From contig JAFGLU010000117.1 of the NCBI GenBank assembly GCA_016927865.1, positions 1 through 64,000 of the forward strand: a stretch of DNA of 64,000 nt. The letters run 5' to 3'. The notes below the pieces were generated by a model, which worked only from the letters and a program-made list of their open reading frames with translations, was not told the origin of the DNA and did not search any database. Positions 8,149 to 18,935 of the stretch are shown here, one piece after another. Positions within the stretch are counted from its first letter, which is position 1. Each line of letters opens with the position of its first letter. This DNA is from Anaerolineaceae bacterium (GTDB lineage Bacteria; Chloroflexota; Anaerolineae; Anaerolineales; Anaerolineaceae). A program made the translations under genes and the position numbers.

Positions 8149-8503
8149 TTCTGTTCCTGATTCGTCGATTATTAGTAGAATTAATGTTAGATTTCGGTTT
8201 GTAGTATAGTTATTAATTCGTATTTTTGGAAGGCGTATAGGGAAGCTGTAAGGAGCCTGTAAGGAGTCCTCGGCGTCATGGCCGAAGACCAGCTTTGGTG
8301 AAGCTTTGCTCATGGAATAGCTGTTGAGCATTTGGCATTCTTGGCGGCTGATGATTTTGTGTTTTGGGGCGTTTTTTTGATCAAGGGCAATTGGAAAAAT
8401 TTGGGCGATGCGGCAACTGGGGATGGACGAGGGCTAGAAAATACTGGTATAATTTGTGGCGAAGTGTGGTTTCCACCCAGTCTTTGGACGAGGAGTTGTA
8501 CGT

Positions 8504-9265
8504 ATGTCTGGTCACTCAAAATGGGCGACGATTAAACGCAAAAAAGGCGCAACGGACGCAAAACGCGGTGCGATCTTTACCCGGTTAACCCGGGAGTTAG
8601 TGATGGCTGCGCGCGAAGGCGGCGGAGACCCGGACTCCAACTTCCGCTTGCGTTTGGCAGTGGATAAAGCTCGGGGCAGCAATATGCCCAAGGACAACAT
8701 CGAACGCGCCATTAAACGCGGAACCGGCGAAGCAAAAGACGGCGTTGTGTTTGAACAGGTTTATTATGAGGGCTACGGCCCGCACGGCGTGGCGATCATG
8801 ATCGAATGCGTCACTGAAAACAAGAACCGCACCGTGGCCGAAGTCCGGCACCTGCTCAGCCGCTCTGGCGGGAATTTGGGCGAAGGTGGATCGGTGGCGT
8901 GGCAGTTCAATCGCGTGGCCTATTTCTCGCTTCCGGCTGCGGGTGTGAACTTTGATAAGGTGTTTGAAGTGGCTGTGGAAGGCGGCGCCGAGGACGTGAG
9001 CCAGGACGATGAAACTATTGAAATCATCGCTCCGGTCGAGAACTTTAAGACCCTCATGGATGCTTTGCGGGCAGCCAAATTCACGCCCGAGGAAGCTGAA
9101 CTGCGCATGATTGCAACCAATGAAATGGAATTGTCTGTTGAACAGACGATGCAGGTCATGCGAACCATCGACTCGTTGGAAGAATTGGATGATGTGCAGA
9201 ACATTTATCACACGATGAAATTCTCTGACGAAGCGATGGCTGCTTTGGAGAGCGCGGAAGACTAG
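8504..9265 (+). CDS. yebC: YebC/PmpR-family protein (TACO1 family)
   Basis: A 253-residue conserved protein beginning MSGHSKWATIKRKKGATDAKR, the invariant family start, preceded by GAGGAG. The three-domain layout is intact, including NMPKDNIERAIKRGTG and YEGYGPHGVAIMIECVTENKNRT. Family members act as transcription regulators or, as in mitochondrial TACO1, as ribosome-associated factors that help translate proline-rich stretches. It is first in an operon with ruvC, an RNA methyltransferase and ruvA, a widely conserved arrangement. Confidence 0.96.
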   Translation: MSGHSKWATIKRKKGATDAKRGAIFTRLTRELVMAAREGGGDPDSNFRLRLAVDKARGSNMPKDNIERAIKRGTGEAKDGVVFEQVYYEGYGPHGVAIMIECVTENKNRTVAEVRHLLSRSGGNLGEGGSVAWQFNRVAYFSLPAAGVNFDKVFEVAVEGGAEDVSQDDETIEIIAPVENFKTLMDALRAAKFTPEEAELRMIATNEMELSVEQTMQVMRTIDSLEELDDVQNIYHTMKFSDEAMAALESAED

Positions 9266-9271
9266 CCAGTT

Positions 9272-9769
9272 ATGCTGGTCCTGGGGATTGATCCCGGCAC
9301 AGCTACGACGGGATATGGCCTGGTGCGTGAGACAGAGCAGGGCGACCTGGTTCTGGTTGAATACGGCGCCATTCTGACCCCCGCGGGCATGCCCCAGGAA
9401 GAACGTTTGCAAATGCTCTACGAGCGTCTCAATGAAATCATCCTTCTCCACCATCCCGATTGCGGGGCGGTGGAGAAGTTGTTTTTCCGGCGCAATGTCA
9501 CCACGGCTATCTCGGTGGGGCAGGCGCGCGGGGTAATTTTGCTGGCGATGGCGCAGCATCACATGGCGGTGGCTGAATACACGCCAATGGAAGTGAAGCA
9601 GGCAGTCAGTGGTTACGGTGGGGCCGACAAGCACCAGGTGCAGGTGATGGTGCAGGCGTTGTTGAACATGGATAAGCTGCCCAAACCCGACGATGCCGCC
9701 GATGCTTTGGCGATAGCCATTTGTCACCAGCACAGCGCCCGGATGAGCGGTTGGGGGGTGCCAGAATGA
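9272..9769 (+). CDS. ruvC: Holliday junction endonuclease RuvC
   Basis: A 165-residue RNase H-fold resolvase that cuts Holliday junctions. The catalytic acids are Asp7 (GIDPGT), Glu68 (AVEKLFF), and Asp141 and Asp144 (PDDAADALAIAICH). It begins six bases after yebC and overlaps the next gene as ATGA. RuvA is two genes downstream; RuvB, the motor of the complex, is not in the window. Confidence 0.96.
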   Translation: MLVLGIDPGTATTGYGLVRETEQGDLVLVEYGAILTPAGMPQEERLQMLYERLNEIILLHHPDCGAVEKLFFRRNVTTAISVGQARGVILLAMAQHHMAVAEYTPMEVKQAVSGYGGADKHQVQVMVQALLNMDKLPKPDDAADALAIAICHQHSARMSGWGVPE

Positions 9770-10572
9770 TCACCAGCGCGAGCAACGAACGTATCAAAGC
9801 CATCCGGCGGTTGCAGGAGCGCAAAGGCCGCCTGGAAAGCGGGCTGTTTTACCTGGAAGGGCTGCGCATTGTGGGGGAAGCGCTGGAGGCAGGCGCCGAG
9901 GTGGAGACGGTGGTGTTTGCCGCTGAGCTGCTGCGCAGCGAGTTTGGGCACACTTTGGTGGAAGAGTTTAGCGCGCAGGGTGGGCAGGTGCTGGAAGTGA
10001 GCCGGGAGGTGTTTGAGCGGTTGGCGCTCAAGGACGGGCCGCAGGGAATTGCTGCCGTGGTGCGCCAGCACTGGACTGGCCTGGATGAGGTCCGCGTGGC
10101 GCCGGGAAAGCCCTGGGTGGCGCTGGATTCGGTGGCCGACCCGGGCAACCTGGGCACTATCCTGCGCACCAATGATTCGGTTGGCGGGCAGGGGGTGATT
10201 TTGCTGGACCAATCCACCGATCCTTACGACCCTTCGGCGGTGCGCGGTAGCATGGGGGCGCTGTTTGACCAGAAGATCGTGCGTTGCAGCCTGGAGGAGT
10301 TTACGTCCTGGAAAGATTCCAGCGGCGCCGCTGTGGTGGGCACTTCGGGGACGGCGCAGATGGATTATCACGAATACCGCTACCCGGTTGGGATGGTGCT
10401 GCTGATGGGCAGCGAGCGGCAGGGCTTGCAGGAGCGCCACCTGGCCTTGTGCGATGCGCTGGTGCGCATCCCGATGGTGGGCAAGAGCGATTCGCTCAAT
10501 TTGGCGGTGGCGACAGCGGTGACGCTCTACGAGATGTTCAACCAGTGGCGAAGCGTGGGAGGAAAACCATGA
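9766..10572 (+). CDS. TrmH/SpoU-family RNA 2'-O-methyltransferase
   Basis: A 268-residue SPOUT methyltransferase. An N-terminal RNA-binding domain (residues 1-100, starting MITSASNERIKAIRRL) is followed by the knotted catalytic domain with motif 1 (PGNLGTILRTNDSVGG), motif 2 (LLMGSERQGL) and motif 3 (IPMVGKSDSLNLAVATAV). The family methylates ribose in rRNA or tRNA; the exact site is not predictable. It overlaps ruvC upstream and ruvA downstream, both as ATGA, so it is translated as part of the Ruv operon. The start at 9766 is chosen for that overlap. Confidence 0.92.
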   Translation: MITSASNERIKAIRRLQERKGRLESGLFYLEGLRIVGEALEAGAEVETVVFAAELLRSEFGHTLVEEFSAQGGQVLEVSREVFERLALKDGPQGIAAVVRQHWTGLDEVRVAPGKPWVALDSVADPGNLGTILRTNDSVGGQGVILLDQSTDPYDPSAVRGSMGALFDQKIVRCSLEEFTSWKDSSGAAVVGTSGTAQMDYHEYRYPVGMVLLMGSERQGLQERHLALCDALVRIPMVGKSDSLNLAVATAVTLYEMFNQWRSVGGKP

Positions 10573-11141
10573 TTGCAATTGTCCAAGGACCAGTGGCCGC
10601 CCTGACCGAGGGAGCGCTGGTGGTGATGGTAGGCGGGGTGGGCTTGCATGTGCATGTGACAATGCAGACGCGGGCTAAGGCGCGAATTGGCGAACATGTC
10701 TCACTGCATACGCATCTTGTGGTGCGCGAGGATTTGTTGGCCTTATATGGGTTTGAAGTGGAAGCCGAGCGCGAGTTGTTCATCCTCCTGCTGGGGGTGA
10801 GTGGGGTGGGGCCACGCATTGGGCTGGCTATCCTTTCGACGCTTTCCACGGATGCGATCCGGCGGGCGGTGTTGAGCGAGCAGGCCGAGGTGTTTGCGCG
10901 GGTGCCTGGCGTGGGCAAGCGCAATGCTCAAAAGATTCTCCTGCACCTGCAAGGTAAGATTAAGGGGGACGGGTTGGAAGCCGTGGCTGGCGTGAGCGAC
11001 ACAGACGAAGCCGTTCTGGATGCGCTGACCAGCCTGGGTTACAGCGTGGTGGAGGCGCAGGCAGCGCTGCAATCTATTCCGCGAGATGCTCCCGCGGATG
11101 TGGAAGAGAGATTGCGGATTGCGCTGCAATTTTTCTCCTAA
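10569..11141 (+). CDS. ruvA: Holliday junction DNA helicase subunit RuvA
   Basis: A 190-residue protein with the OB-fold N-domain (MIAIVQGPVAALTEGALVVM), two helix-hairpin-helix motifs (LLGVSGVGPRIGLAILS and FARVPGVGKRNAQKILLHL) and the C-terminal three-helix domain that contacts RuvB. Length is normal. It overlaps the methyltransferase gene by ATGA, which sets the start at 10569. It is the last gene of the yebC operon; RuvB must be encoded elsewhere. Confidence 0.95.
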   Translation: MIAIVQGPVAALTEGALVVMVGGVGLHVHVTMQTRAKARIGEHVSLHTHLVVREDLLALYGFEVEAERELFILLLGVSGVGPRIGLAILSTLSTDAIRRAVLSEQAEVFARVPGVGKRNAQKILLHLQGKIKGDGLEAVAGVSDTDEAVLDALTSLGYSVVEAQAALQSIPRDAPADVEERLRIALQFFS

Positions 11142-11164
11142 ATAGAGTTTGCAAAGGGTGAAAC

Positions 11165-11193
11165 TGGACAATTGTATACCTTTCAGGTATGAT
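11165..11193 (+). promoter_or_regulatory. Candidate sigma-70 promoter of the atp genes
   Basis: TGGACA (11165-11170) and TATGAT (11188-11193) are separated by exactly 17 bp, in the 117-bp gap between ruvA and atpA. A second possible -35 (TTGACA at 11197) follows. The leader to atpA would be about 60 bases and ends with GGAGG. Confidence 0.6.
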
Positions 11194-11258
11194 AGGTTGA
11201 CAAACCGGTTCAATCGGAAAAATTAGTGGGTGCGCCCGAATTGCCATGTGGAGGTTCA

Positions 11259-12926
11259 ATGTCAGATCTGGTTCAAAAGCTCAGCAGTGAATTACATGAA
11301 AAAATCCAAACTTACCAGACCGAACTTGAAGTACGCGACCTTGGGACGGTGACCGAGGCGGGTGATGGCATTGCCCGCGCGGATGGATTGGCGAAAGTGC
11401 GTTCGCAAGAACTGGTTGAGTTTGAGAATGGAGTCATGGGGATTGCCTTCAGCCTGGAACATGATTCGGTGGGTATCATCATTCTGGGTGATTACACATC
11501 GGTCAAGGAGGGCATGTTGGTGCACTCCACCGGGCGCATTGCCTCGGTGCCGGTAGGCAATGGACTGGTTGGCCGGGTGGTGAACTCGCTGGGCGAGCCT
11601 GTGGATGGCAAGGGCGCTCTGGACTTCAGCAGTTATCGCCCGATCGAACGAATTGCGGCCGGCGTAATTGCTCGCCAGGACGTGGATACGCCCGTCCAGA
11701 CGGGGTTGAAAGCGATTGATGCGATGATCCCGATTGGCCGCGGGCAGCGCGAACTGATCATTGGTGACCGCCAGACGGGTAAATCGGCTATTGCCATTGA
11801 TACGATCATCAATCAAAAAGGCAAGGATATGATCTGCGTCTACGTCGCCATCGGTCAGAAGAAATCGACTGTGGCGCGCACGGTAGCCTTGCTGGAACGC
11901 TACGGAGCGATGGAACATACCGTGGTTGTGATGGCAGCGGCGGATGAGACGGCAGCTATGCAGTATATTGCGCCGTATGCGGGCTGCGCCATTGGTGAGG
12001 AGTTCATGGAGCAGGGCAAGGACGCCCTGGTGGTGTATGACGATTTGAGCAAGCATGCCTGGGCATACCGGCAGGTGTCTTTGCTGCTGCGGCGCCCGCC
12101 GGGCCGCGAGGCATATCCTGGCGACTTGTTTTATTTGCACTCGCGCTTGCTGGAACGCGCCGTGCGCCTGGCCGACAAGTATGTAATTGTCCCGGCGAAT
12201 TTTACGGGTATGACGGCCCTGACCGGTGAGAGCGTAGACGGCCAAGTCTACGATGGACCAATCTCAAAACATCACGCCGAAGAGGCGTTGAAGGGTATGA
12301 ACTCGCCGGAGAATTACAAGGTGGTCAAGGTGCAGGGCAGCGGCGGCTCGCTGACGGCACTGCCGATCATCGAGACTCTGCTGGGCGATGTGTCGGCTTA
12401 CGTGCCGACCAACGTGATTTCGATCACCGACGGGCAGATTTATCTTGAGTCTGACCTGTTCAACGCGGGCATCCGCCCGGCGATCAATGTAGGTATTTCG
12501 GTTTCGCGCGTGGGTGGCTCGGCTCAAACCAAGGCTATCCGGCAGGTGGCTGGGCGTTTGCGCCTGGACATGGCTTCCTATCGTGCCCTGGCAGCCTTTG
12601 CGCAGTTCAGCGACAGCCTGGATAAAGCTACCCAGACTCAACTGATGCGCGGGCAGCATTTGCAGGAGATGCTTAAGCAGGCTCAATATGAGCCGGTGTC
12701 TTTGGAGAACGAAGTGATGGCATTGTTCGCCGGAACAAACGGCTTTACCGATCAGATCCCGCTGGATAAGATGCGTGCCTGGGAACAAGGGTTCATCCGT
12801 TATATGGAAACCAGCCACCCAGAGATCGGCAAGAGCATTCTCGAGAACAAACGCATCCTGGAGGATGTAGAAGTTAAACTGCGAGAAGCGGTTCAGGCTT
12901 ATAACGCGACCTGGTTGACGGCCTAA
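11259..12926 (+). CDS. atpA: F1F0 ATP synthase subunit alpha
   Basis: A 555-residue F1 alpha subunit with the P-loop [14 protein letters not shown], the [13 protein letters not shown] region, [14 protein letters not shown] and [13 protein letters not shown]. At about 555 residues it is some 40-45 longer than typical alpha subunits. The excess is an insertion at roughly residues 312-355, between [13 protein letters not shown] and [12 protein letters not shown], where the family normally has a short loop. The start at 11259 follows GGAGG. It is the first of four F1 genes; no F0 (a, c, b) or delta gene lies upstream, where ruvA is found instead. Confidence 0.96.
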   Translation: MSDLVQKLSSELHEKIQTYQTELEVRDLGTVTEAGDGIARADGLAKVRSQELVEFENGVMGIAFSLEHDSVGIIILGDYTSVKEGMLVHSTGRIASVPVGNGLVGRVVNSLGEPVDGKGALDFSSYRPIERIAAGVIARQDVDTPVQTGLKAIDAMIPIGRGQRELIIGDRQTGKSAIAIDTIINQKGKDMICVYVAIGQKKSTVARTVALLERYGAMEHTVVVMAAADETAAMQYIAPYAGCAIGEEFMEQGKDALVVYDDLSKHAWAYRQVSLLLRRPPGREAYPGDLFYLHSRLLERAVRLADKYVIVPANFTGMTALTGESVDGQVYDGPISKHHAEEALKGMNSPENYKVVKVQGSGGSLTALPIIETLLGDVSAYVPTNVISITDGQIYLESDLFNAGIRPAINVGISVSRVGGSAQTKAIRQVAGRLRLDMASYRALAAFAQFSDSLDKATQTQLMRGQHLQEMLKQAQYEPVSLENEVMALFAGTNGFTDQIPLDKMRAWEQGFIRYMETSHPEIGKSILENKRILEDVEVKLREAVQAYNATWLTA

Positions 12927-12937
12927 GCGGGGTACCG

Positions 12938-15236
<2,299 letters not shown>

Positions 15237-15251
15237 GAGAAGGAGCCGCAA

Positions 15252-15668
15252 ATGCCTATCCGCTGTGAGATTGTCTCGCAAGACCGGATCGTCTACTCGG
15301 GCGATGCCGATATGGTCATCCTGCCGGGCGGGGATGGGGTGATGGGTATTCTCCCGCACCACACGCCGCTGCTGACGGTGCTACAATATGGCATTATCCG
15401 GGTGCGCGAAGGCAGCCAGGAGAGCGTGTTTACCGTGGCGGGTGGGGTGGCGGAAGTGCAACCTGATCAGGTGACCGTGCTGGCGGATGCGGCAGAAAAC
15501 ATCAACGAGATCAACCTGCAACGGGCCGAAGAGGCGCGCGTGCGGGCCGAACAGGCCTTGAAGGCAGGCGCTGGCAAGGATACCGACTCCTATCTCAAGA
15601 TTCAAGCAGCGCTGAAGCGCTCGAATTTGCGGATCGACGCGGCACGCCGCTACAAGCGCGCTCGATAA
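15252..15668 (+). CDS. atpC: F1F0 ATP synthase subunit epsilon
   Basis: A 138-residue epsilon subunit: an N-terminal beta-sandwich (MPIRCEIVSQDRIVYSGDADMV, GIRVREGSQ-like strands) and a C-terminal two-helix hairpin rich in Ala, Arg and Glu. It is the last gene of the alpha-gamma-beta-epsilon set, preceded by GGAGAAGGAG and followed at once by a strong hairpin. Confidence 0.94.
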   Translation: MPIRCEIVSQDRIVYSGDADMVILPGGDGVMGILPHHTPLLTVLQYGIIRVREGSQESVFTVAGGVAEVQPDQVTVLADAAENINEINLQRAEEARVRAEQALKAGAGKDTDSYLKIQAALKRSNLRIDAARRYKRAR

Positions 15669-15678
15669 TTTTTCAATC

Positions 15679-15720
15679 AAACAACTTCGCCGCCAATGTG
15701 TTTTGGCGGCGAAGTTGTTT
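15679..15720. terminator. Terminator hairpin after the atp genes
   Basis: A 42-bp palindrome with 16-base arms (AAACAACTTCGCCGCC and its complement) around a 10-base centre, 10 bases after the atpC stop. It is the likely end of the atp transcript. Confidence 0.75.
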
Positions 15721-15729
15721 AAGAATAGT

Positions 15730-15782
15730 CCGAAATTTAGGTGTATGCAGGTGCATTGCACCCGCATACACCTAAATTTCGG
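15730..15782. repeat. CCGAAWTT palindromic repeat, copy 1
   Basis: A 53-bp near-perfect palindrome. The outer arms are CCGAAATTTAGG and CCTAAATTTCGG; the centre is GGTGC-ATT-GCACC. One pair is mismatched (A15749 against C15763). It shares the outer motif with the palindromes at 16916, 31750 and 62227 but has a different middle. Confidence 0.75.
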
Positions 15783-15871
15783 GTTTACTTGCGCTATTTT
15801 CTATACAGCCCACTTTTTTCTGTGAAAACTGATACAATTCAGGCATACTTTTAGAAAGGGATTTGTGACCG

Positions 15872-16882
15872 ATGCCTTCATTATTTACCCGAGAGTTAGG
15901 AATCGACCTGGGGACATGTAATACGGTGATCGTCGAAGGCAACCAGGTGATGGTCGATGAGCCGACCGTGGTGGCGATTGTCGTAAATGAACAGAAAATC
16001 GTAGAAACGGGCAAAGCTGCCCGGGATATGTATGGGCGCGTCTCGGACACGATTGAGGTGGTGCGCCCGCTGCGCAACGGCGTGATTGCTGAATACGAAA
16101 TTACCGAGAAGCTGCTCAAACGCATGGTGCGCAATGTGGCTGGCGCGATGATGCTGTTCCCGCCGCGGATCATGCTGACCGCGCCGTATGGGATTACCAG
16201 CGTGGAAAGCCGCGCAGTGCACGAGGCCGGTTTGGGCGCCGGGCCGCGCGAGGTGTATATCGTCCCCCAGCCGCTGGCTGCTGCTTTGGGGGTGGATTTA
16301 CCCATTATGACCCCTTCAGGCAACATGATCTTGCTGCTGGGCGGGGGCACCTTCCAGGCGGCGGTGCTGGCTATGAATGACGTGGTGCGCGCCGAGACGC
16401 TGCGAACGGGCGGTCTGCGCATGGACGATGCCATTATTGATTACGTACGCAAGAAATATGGCGTAATCATTGGGCAGCCGACGGCAGAGCAACTCAAAAT
16501 TAAAATTGGCGCGGCGGTGCCGCAAGAAATTCAGCAGACGATGGAAGTGCAGGGCCAGGACCAGGTGACAGGCCTGCCGCGGCCCGTGGCGTTGACGACC
16601 GACGATATCGTCGATGCGCTGCAAGAGCCATTGCAGGAACTGGTGAACTGCGCCCGGCGGGTGCTGGAGCGCACTCCGCCTGAGTTAATCGCCGATATCA
16701 TCGACCGAGGCGTGGCCCTCTGCGGCGGTGTGGCCTTGACGCGGGGCATTGACAAATATCTGACCAAGGCGCTTGGCATTCCCGCTTACCAGGTGGACAA
16801 TCCAACTACCTGCACGGCTGAGGGGGCAGCGCGGGCGCTGGGTATGCGTGCGGCGCTGTCGCGAAGCTTGATGCCGACATAA
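15872..16882 (+). CDS. MreB/Mbl-like actin homologue with altered active site
   Basis: A 336-residue bacterial actin of the MreB family. Phosphate-1 (GIDLGTCNT, Asp12) and the adenosine region (ALCGGVALTRGIDKYL) are present. Two residues usually essential for ATP hydrolysis are changed: the Glu of the EP-AAA-G motif is Gln133 (VPQPLAAALG), and the Asp of phosphate-2 (DIGGGT) is Leu155 (LLLGGGT). It may bind nucleotide without normal turnover, which is inference. It stands alone, not with mreC/mreD, after the atp genes. It could be a paralogue with a scaffolding role rather than the main rod-shape protein. Confidence 0.85.
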   Translation: MPSLFTRELGIDLGTCNTVIVEGNQVMVDEPTVVAIVVNEQKIVETGKAARDMYGRVSDTIEVVRPLRNGVIAEYEITEKLLKRMVRNVAGAMMLFPPRIMLTAPYGITSVESRAVHEAGLGAGPREVYIVPQPLAAALGVDLPIMTPSGNMILLLGGGTFQAAVLAMNDVVRAETLRTGGLRMDDAIIDYVRKKYGVIIGQPTAEQLKIKIGAAVPQEIQQTMEVQGQDQVTGLPRPVALTTDDIVDALQEPLQELVNCARRVLERTPPELIADIIDRGVALCGGVALTRGIDKYLTKALGIPAYQVDNPTTCTAEGAARALGMRAALSRSLMPT

Positions 16883-16890
16883 AAAAACGT

Positions 16891-17000
16891 AATTACTCAG
16901 TGGGCGGAGAAAGTTTCCGAATTTGAGGTATTTGTGGGGTGCTTCGCACCCCACAAATACCTCAAATTCGGACTACTTCCACCTCGGGCTGAGTAGTTAC
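16891..17000. repeat. CCGAAWTT palindromic repeat, copy 2, with extended flanks
   Basis: The 57-bp core (16916-16972) has 27-base arms, TCCGAATTTGAGGT outward, closing on GGGGTGC-TTC-GCACCCC. Around it, AATTACTCAG (16891-16900) and CTGAGTAGTT (16990-16999) pair to make a larger nested palindrome of about 110 bp. The left flank and outer core match the copy at 62201 over roughly 40 bases. It lies between the convergent mreB-like and rex genes. Confidence 0.8.
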
Positions 17001-17016
17001 AAAAAACAACAAACAA

Positions 17017-17050
17017 CCCGGTGAGCACAAGCGCTTGCCGGGCTTTTTTT
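17017..17050 (+). terminator. Rho-independent terminator
   Basis: Stem CCCGGTGAGC against GCTTGCCGGG around ACAAGC, followed by seven T residues (17044-17050). It is a classical intrinsic terminator for the mreB-like gene and lies just past the palindromic repeat, which implies that the repeat itself is not needed for termination there. Confidence 0.8.
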
Positions 17051-17065
17051 GGTCTGAAGCACCCA

Positions 17066-17686
17066 TTAATCCAGGTAATAGGTCATACGTTGCAGGTAGA
17101 TGATGGGGTCGATATACTGCACATGGACATGGTCGGGCACGCTGAGGGTGATGGAAGCGTAATTGAGAATAGCGCGCACCCCGGCTTCAACCAGTTGATC
17201 GGCGACCGATTGGGCTGCGCGAACGGGCACGGTGAGCATGGCGATTTTGATTTTCTTCTCGCGTAAGACCGGCACCAACCTGGCTGAGTCCTGCACGGTT
17301 AGCGGACCGATGCGGGTGCCGATGTGGACGGGATCATTATCGAAGATGAGGGTGATGCGAAATCCGTGCTGGCCAAAGCCGGGGTAGTTGGCGATGGCGT
17401 GGCCCAGGTTGCCTGCGCCGACGAGGGCCATGGGCCAGACCCGGTCAACCTTGAGAATCTGCTGGAGTTGATGAACGAGGTAGGAGACAGAATAGCCTTT
17501 GCCCTGCTTGCCGAATTCGCCATACTGGGAGAGGTCTTTGCGGATTTGGGCCGCCGAGACACCCACGATTTCGCCCAATTCCTGGGAGGAGGTTGTTTGA
17601 GCACCGCTGAGCTGCAAGTGCTCGAGGGCTTGCAAATAGCGCGGCAAGCGCCCGACGACAATATCTGGAATATCTCGATCTGTCAT
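17066..17686 (-). CDS. rex: Redox-sensing transcriptional repressor Rex
   Basis: A 206-residue repressor that senses NADH/NAD+ balance. It has the N-terminal winged helix (IVVGRLPRYLQALEHL, SAAQIRKDLSQYGEFGKQGKGY), the Rossmann motif VGAGNLGHAIANY, and the C-terminal domain-swapped helix (DPIIYLQRMTYYLD). Rex controls fermentative and respiratory genes in anaerobes. It is monocistronic and has a possible Rex box upstream. Targets in this window could not be shown. Confidence 0.96.
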   Translation of the reverse strand: MTDRDIPDIVVGRLPRYLQALEHLQLSGAQTTSSQELGEIVGVSAAQIRKDLSQYGEFGKQGKGYSVSYLVHQLQQILKVDRVWPMALVGAGNLGHAIANYPGFGQHGFRITLIFDNDPVHIGTRIGPLTVQDSARLVPVLREKKIKIAMLTVPVRAAQSVADQLVEAGVRAILNYASITLSVPDHVHVQYIDPIIYLQRMTYYLD

Positions 17687-17820
17687 GCTCTACCTCAAAA
17701 TTTATGGCATTGAAAGGTGGCTCTCTCACCCCAAAATGCGGTACCTACCTTCTAACTTCAAGAAACACCGAAAGGTGAGGACAAGCAGTAATCGTATTCA
17801 CTTTATCATAAATTATGGAT

Positions 17821-17838
17821 TAGTGTAAATAGTCACAA
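17821..17838. promoter_or_regulatory. Possible Rex operator upstream of rex
   Basis: On the minus strand TTGTGA-CTATTT-ACACTA has one perfect Rex half-site (TTGTGA) and a second half matching four of six bases, with the correct 6-bp spacing. It overlaps a possible -35 (TTTACA) about 140 bases before the rex start. Rex autoregulation is common in the family; the site is imperfect. Confidence 0.35.
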
Positions 17839-17859
17839 GGATGAAAAAAGGGTGAAAGG

Positions 17860-17906
17860 CCAGAAACAAGACACCGGACGCTTCGCGTCCGGTGTCTTGT
17901 TTCTGG
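17860..17906. terminator. 47-bp palindromic terminator
   Basis: Perfect arms (CCAGAAACAAGACACCGGACG and complement) closing on CTTCG. It lies 15 bases after the stop of the zinc protease on the minus strand. It has the same GGACGC-type centre as the palindrome at 7413. Confidence 0.7.
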
Positions 17907-17920
17907 GAAAAATCTCGTTG

Positions 17921-18625
17921 TTAGTCGTCGCGGCTGCCCATCAGTAGGAAGGCGTAGTACATTAAGGTAGAGATGGCTTGCACGGCAGCGGCAACGTAGG
18001 TGAGAGCGGCGGCATTGAGCACGCTGTTGACCCCACCCATATTGGTGGCGTAAACCATGCCGCTGTCTGCAAGGATGGCCTTGGCGCGGCGAGATGCGTC
18101 AAACTCGACTGGCAGGGTGACCAGGGCAAAGGCGGCCGTGGCGCCGAAGAGGGCCAGCCCAACCCAGGCAACGGTATTGCCCAGGAGCAGGAGTCCGGCC
18201 AGGAAGATGATTGGACCGAGCCAGGAGCCAATTTGCACAGCGGGAACGATGGCGGTGCGGATGGTCAATGGCATGTAGCCATGCGCATGTTGAATGGCGT
18301 GACCGGCTTCGTGGGCGGCAATGCCCGCAGCGGCAACGCTGTTGGAGGCATACACATCGCGGCTCAAGCGCAAGACGCGTTTGGCGGGGTCGTAGTGGTC
18401 ACTGAGGAAGCCCTGCACGGGTTCGACTTCTACATCGTAAAGATTGTTGTAGTCCAGAATGCGGCGGGCCACTTCAGCGCCCTTCATACCGCTCATGTTG
18501 GCGACGCGAGAGTACTTCTTGATACTGCTCTGAACGCGGAACTGGGCCCAAAAGCCCAGCAGCAGCGCCGGCAAGCTGAACAAGAGGTAGAGGCCGTAAC
18601 CACCTAAAAATCCGTCCATTGACAT
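17921..18625 (-). CDS. Membrane zinc metallopeptidase, YugP family
   Basis: A 234-residue membrane protein of the YugP/DUF2 peptidase family. The zinc site is HEAGHAIQH (AAHEAGH near residue 105). Hydrophobic helices flank it at about residues 10-30, 120-150, 155-180 and 205-230. VLRLSRDVYASNSVAAAGIAAHE is typical. A second ATG six bases in (18619) has better spacing from GGAGT and may be the real start. Function in bacteria is poorly known; a role in membrane-protein quality control is likely. It is monocistronic. Confidence 0.9.
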   Translation of the reverse strand: MSMDGFLGGYGLYLLFSLPALLLGFWAQFRVQSSIKKYSRVANMSGMKGAEVARRILDYNNLYDVEVEPVQGFLSDHYDPAKRVLRLSRDVYASNSVAAAGIAAHEAGHAIQHAHGYMPLTIRTAIVPAVQIGSWLGPIIFLAGLLLLGNTVAWVGLALFGATAAFALVTLPVEFDASRRAKAILADSGMVYATNMGGVNSVLNAAALTYVAAAVQAISTLMYYAFLLMGSRDD

Positions 18626-18777
18626 TCACTCCTTCGTTAACAATAACACTTTTCAGGTACAACTGCACTGGTGTTAAATAGATGACCGGTGAGCAGTTAC
18701 ACTTCTTTTTTTCCTTGGATTAACTTTACCTGAAGATTATAAGAGAGAAATTAGAAAGGTGTATAGATTGTATAAAG

Positions 18778-18801
18778 AAAACCCTGGGGTTTCCAGGGTT
18801 T
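18778..18801 (-). terminator. Terminator after tRNA-Arg
   Basis: AAAACCCTGG and CCAGGGTTTT form a hairpin; read on the minus strand it ends in TTTTCTTT. It is five bases beyond the tRNA-Arg 3' end. Confidence 0.7.
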
Positions 18802-18805
18802 TGCG

Positions 18806-18880
18806 TGGCGCGCCTGCCGGGACTCGAACTCGGGCTTCCACCTCCGGAGGGTGGCGTGATGTCCACTTCACTACAGGCGC
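18806..18880 (-). tRNA. tRNA-Arg (anticodon CCG)
   Basis: On the minus strand the acceptor is GCGCCTG paired with CAGGCGC, with discriminator G and an encoded CCA. The anticodon stem is CCACC/GGTGG around CTCCGGA, giving anticodon CCG. The T-arm has GAGTTCGAGTC. Unlike the other two tRNAs here, CCA is encoded. Confidence 0.95.
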
Positions 18881-18935
18881 GTGTGTATGCGTATTATACC
18901 CCGAGACGGGAGCGTGGGCAAGGAATCGGCCGCAA

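Noticed and set aside
8597-9733. 378-codon open frame on the minus strand
   Set aside because: Antisense to yebC and ruvC, both certain genes.
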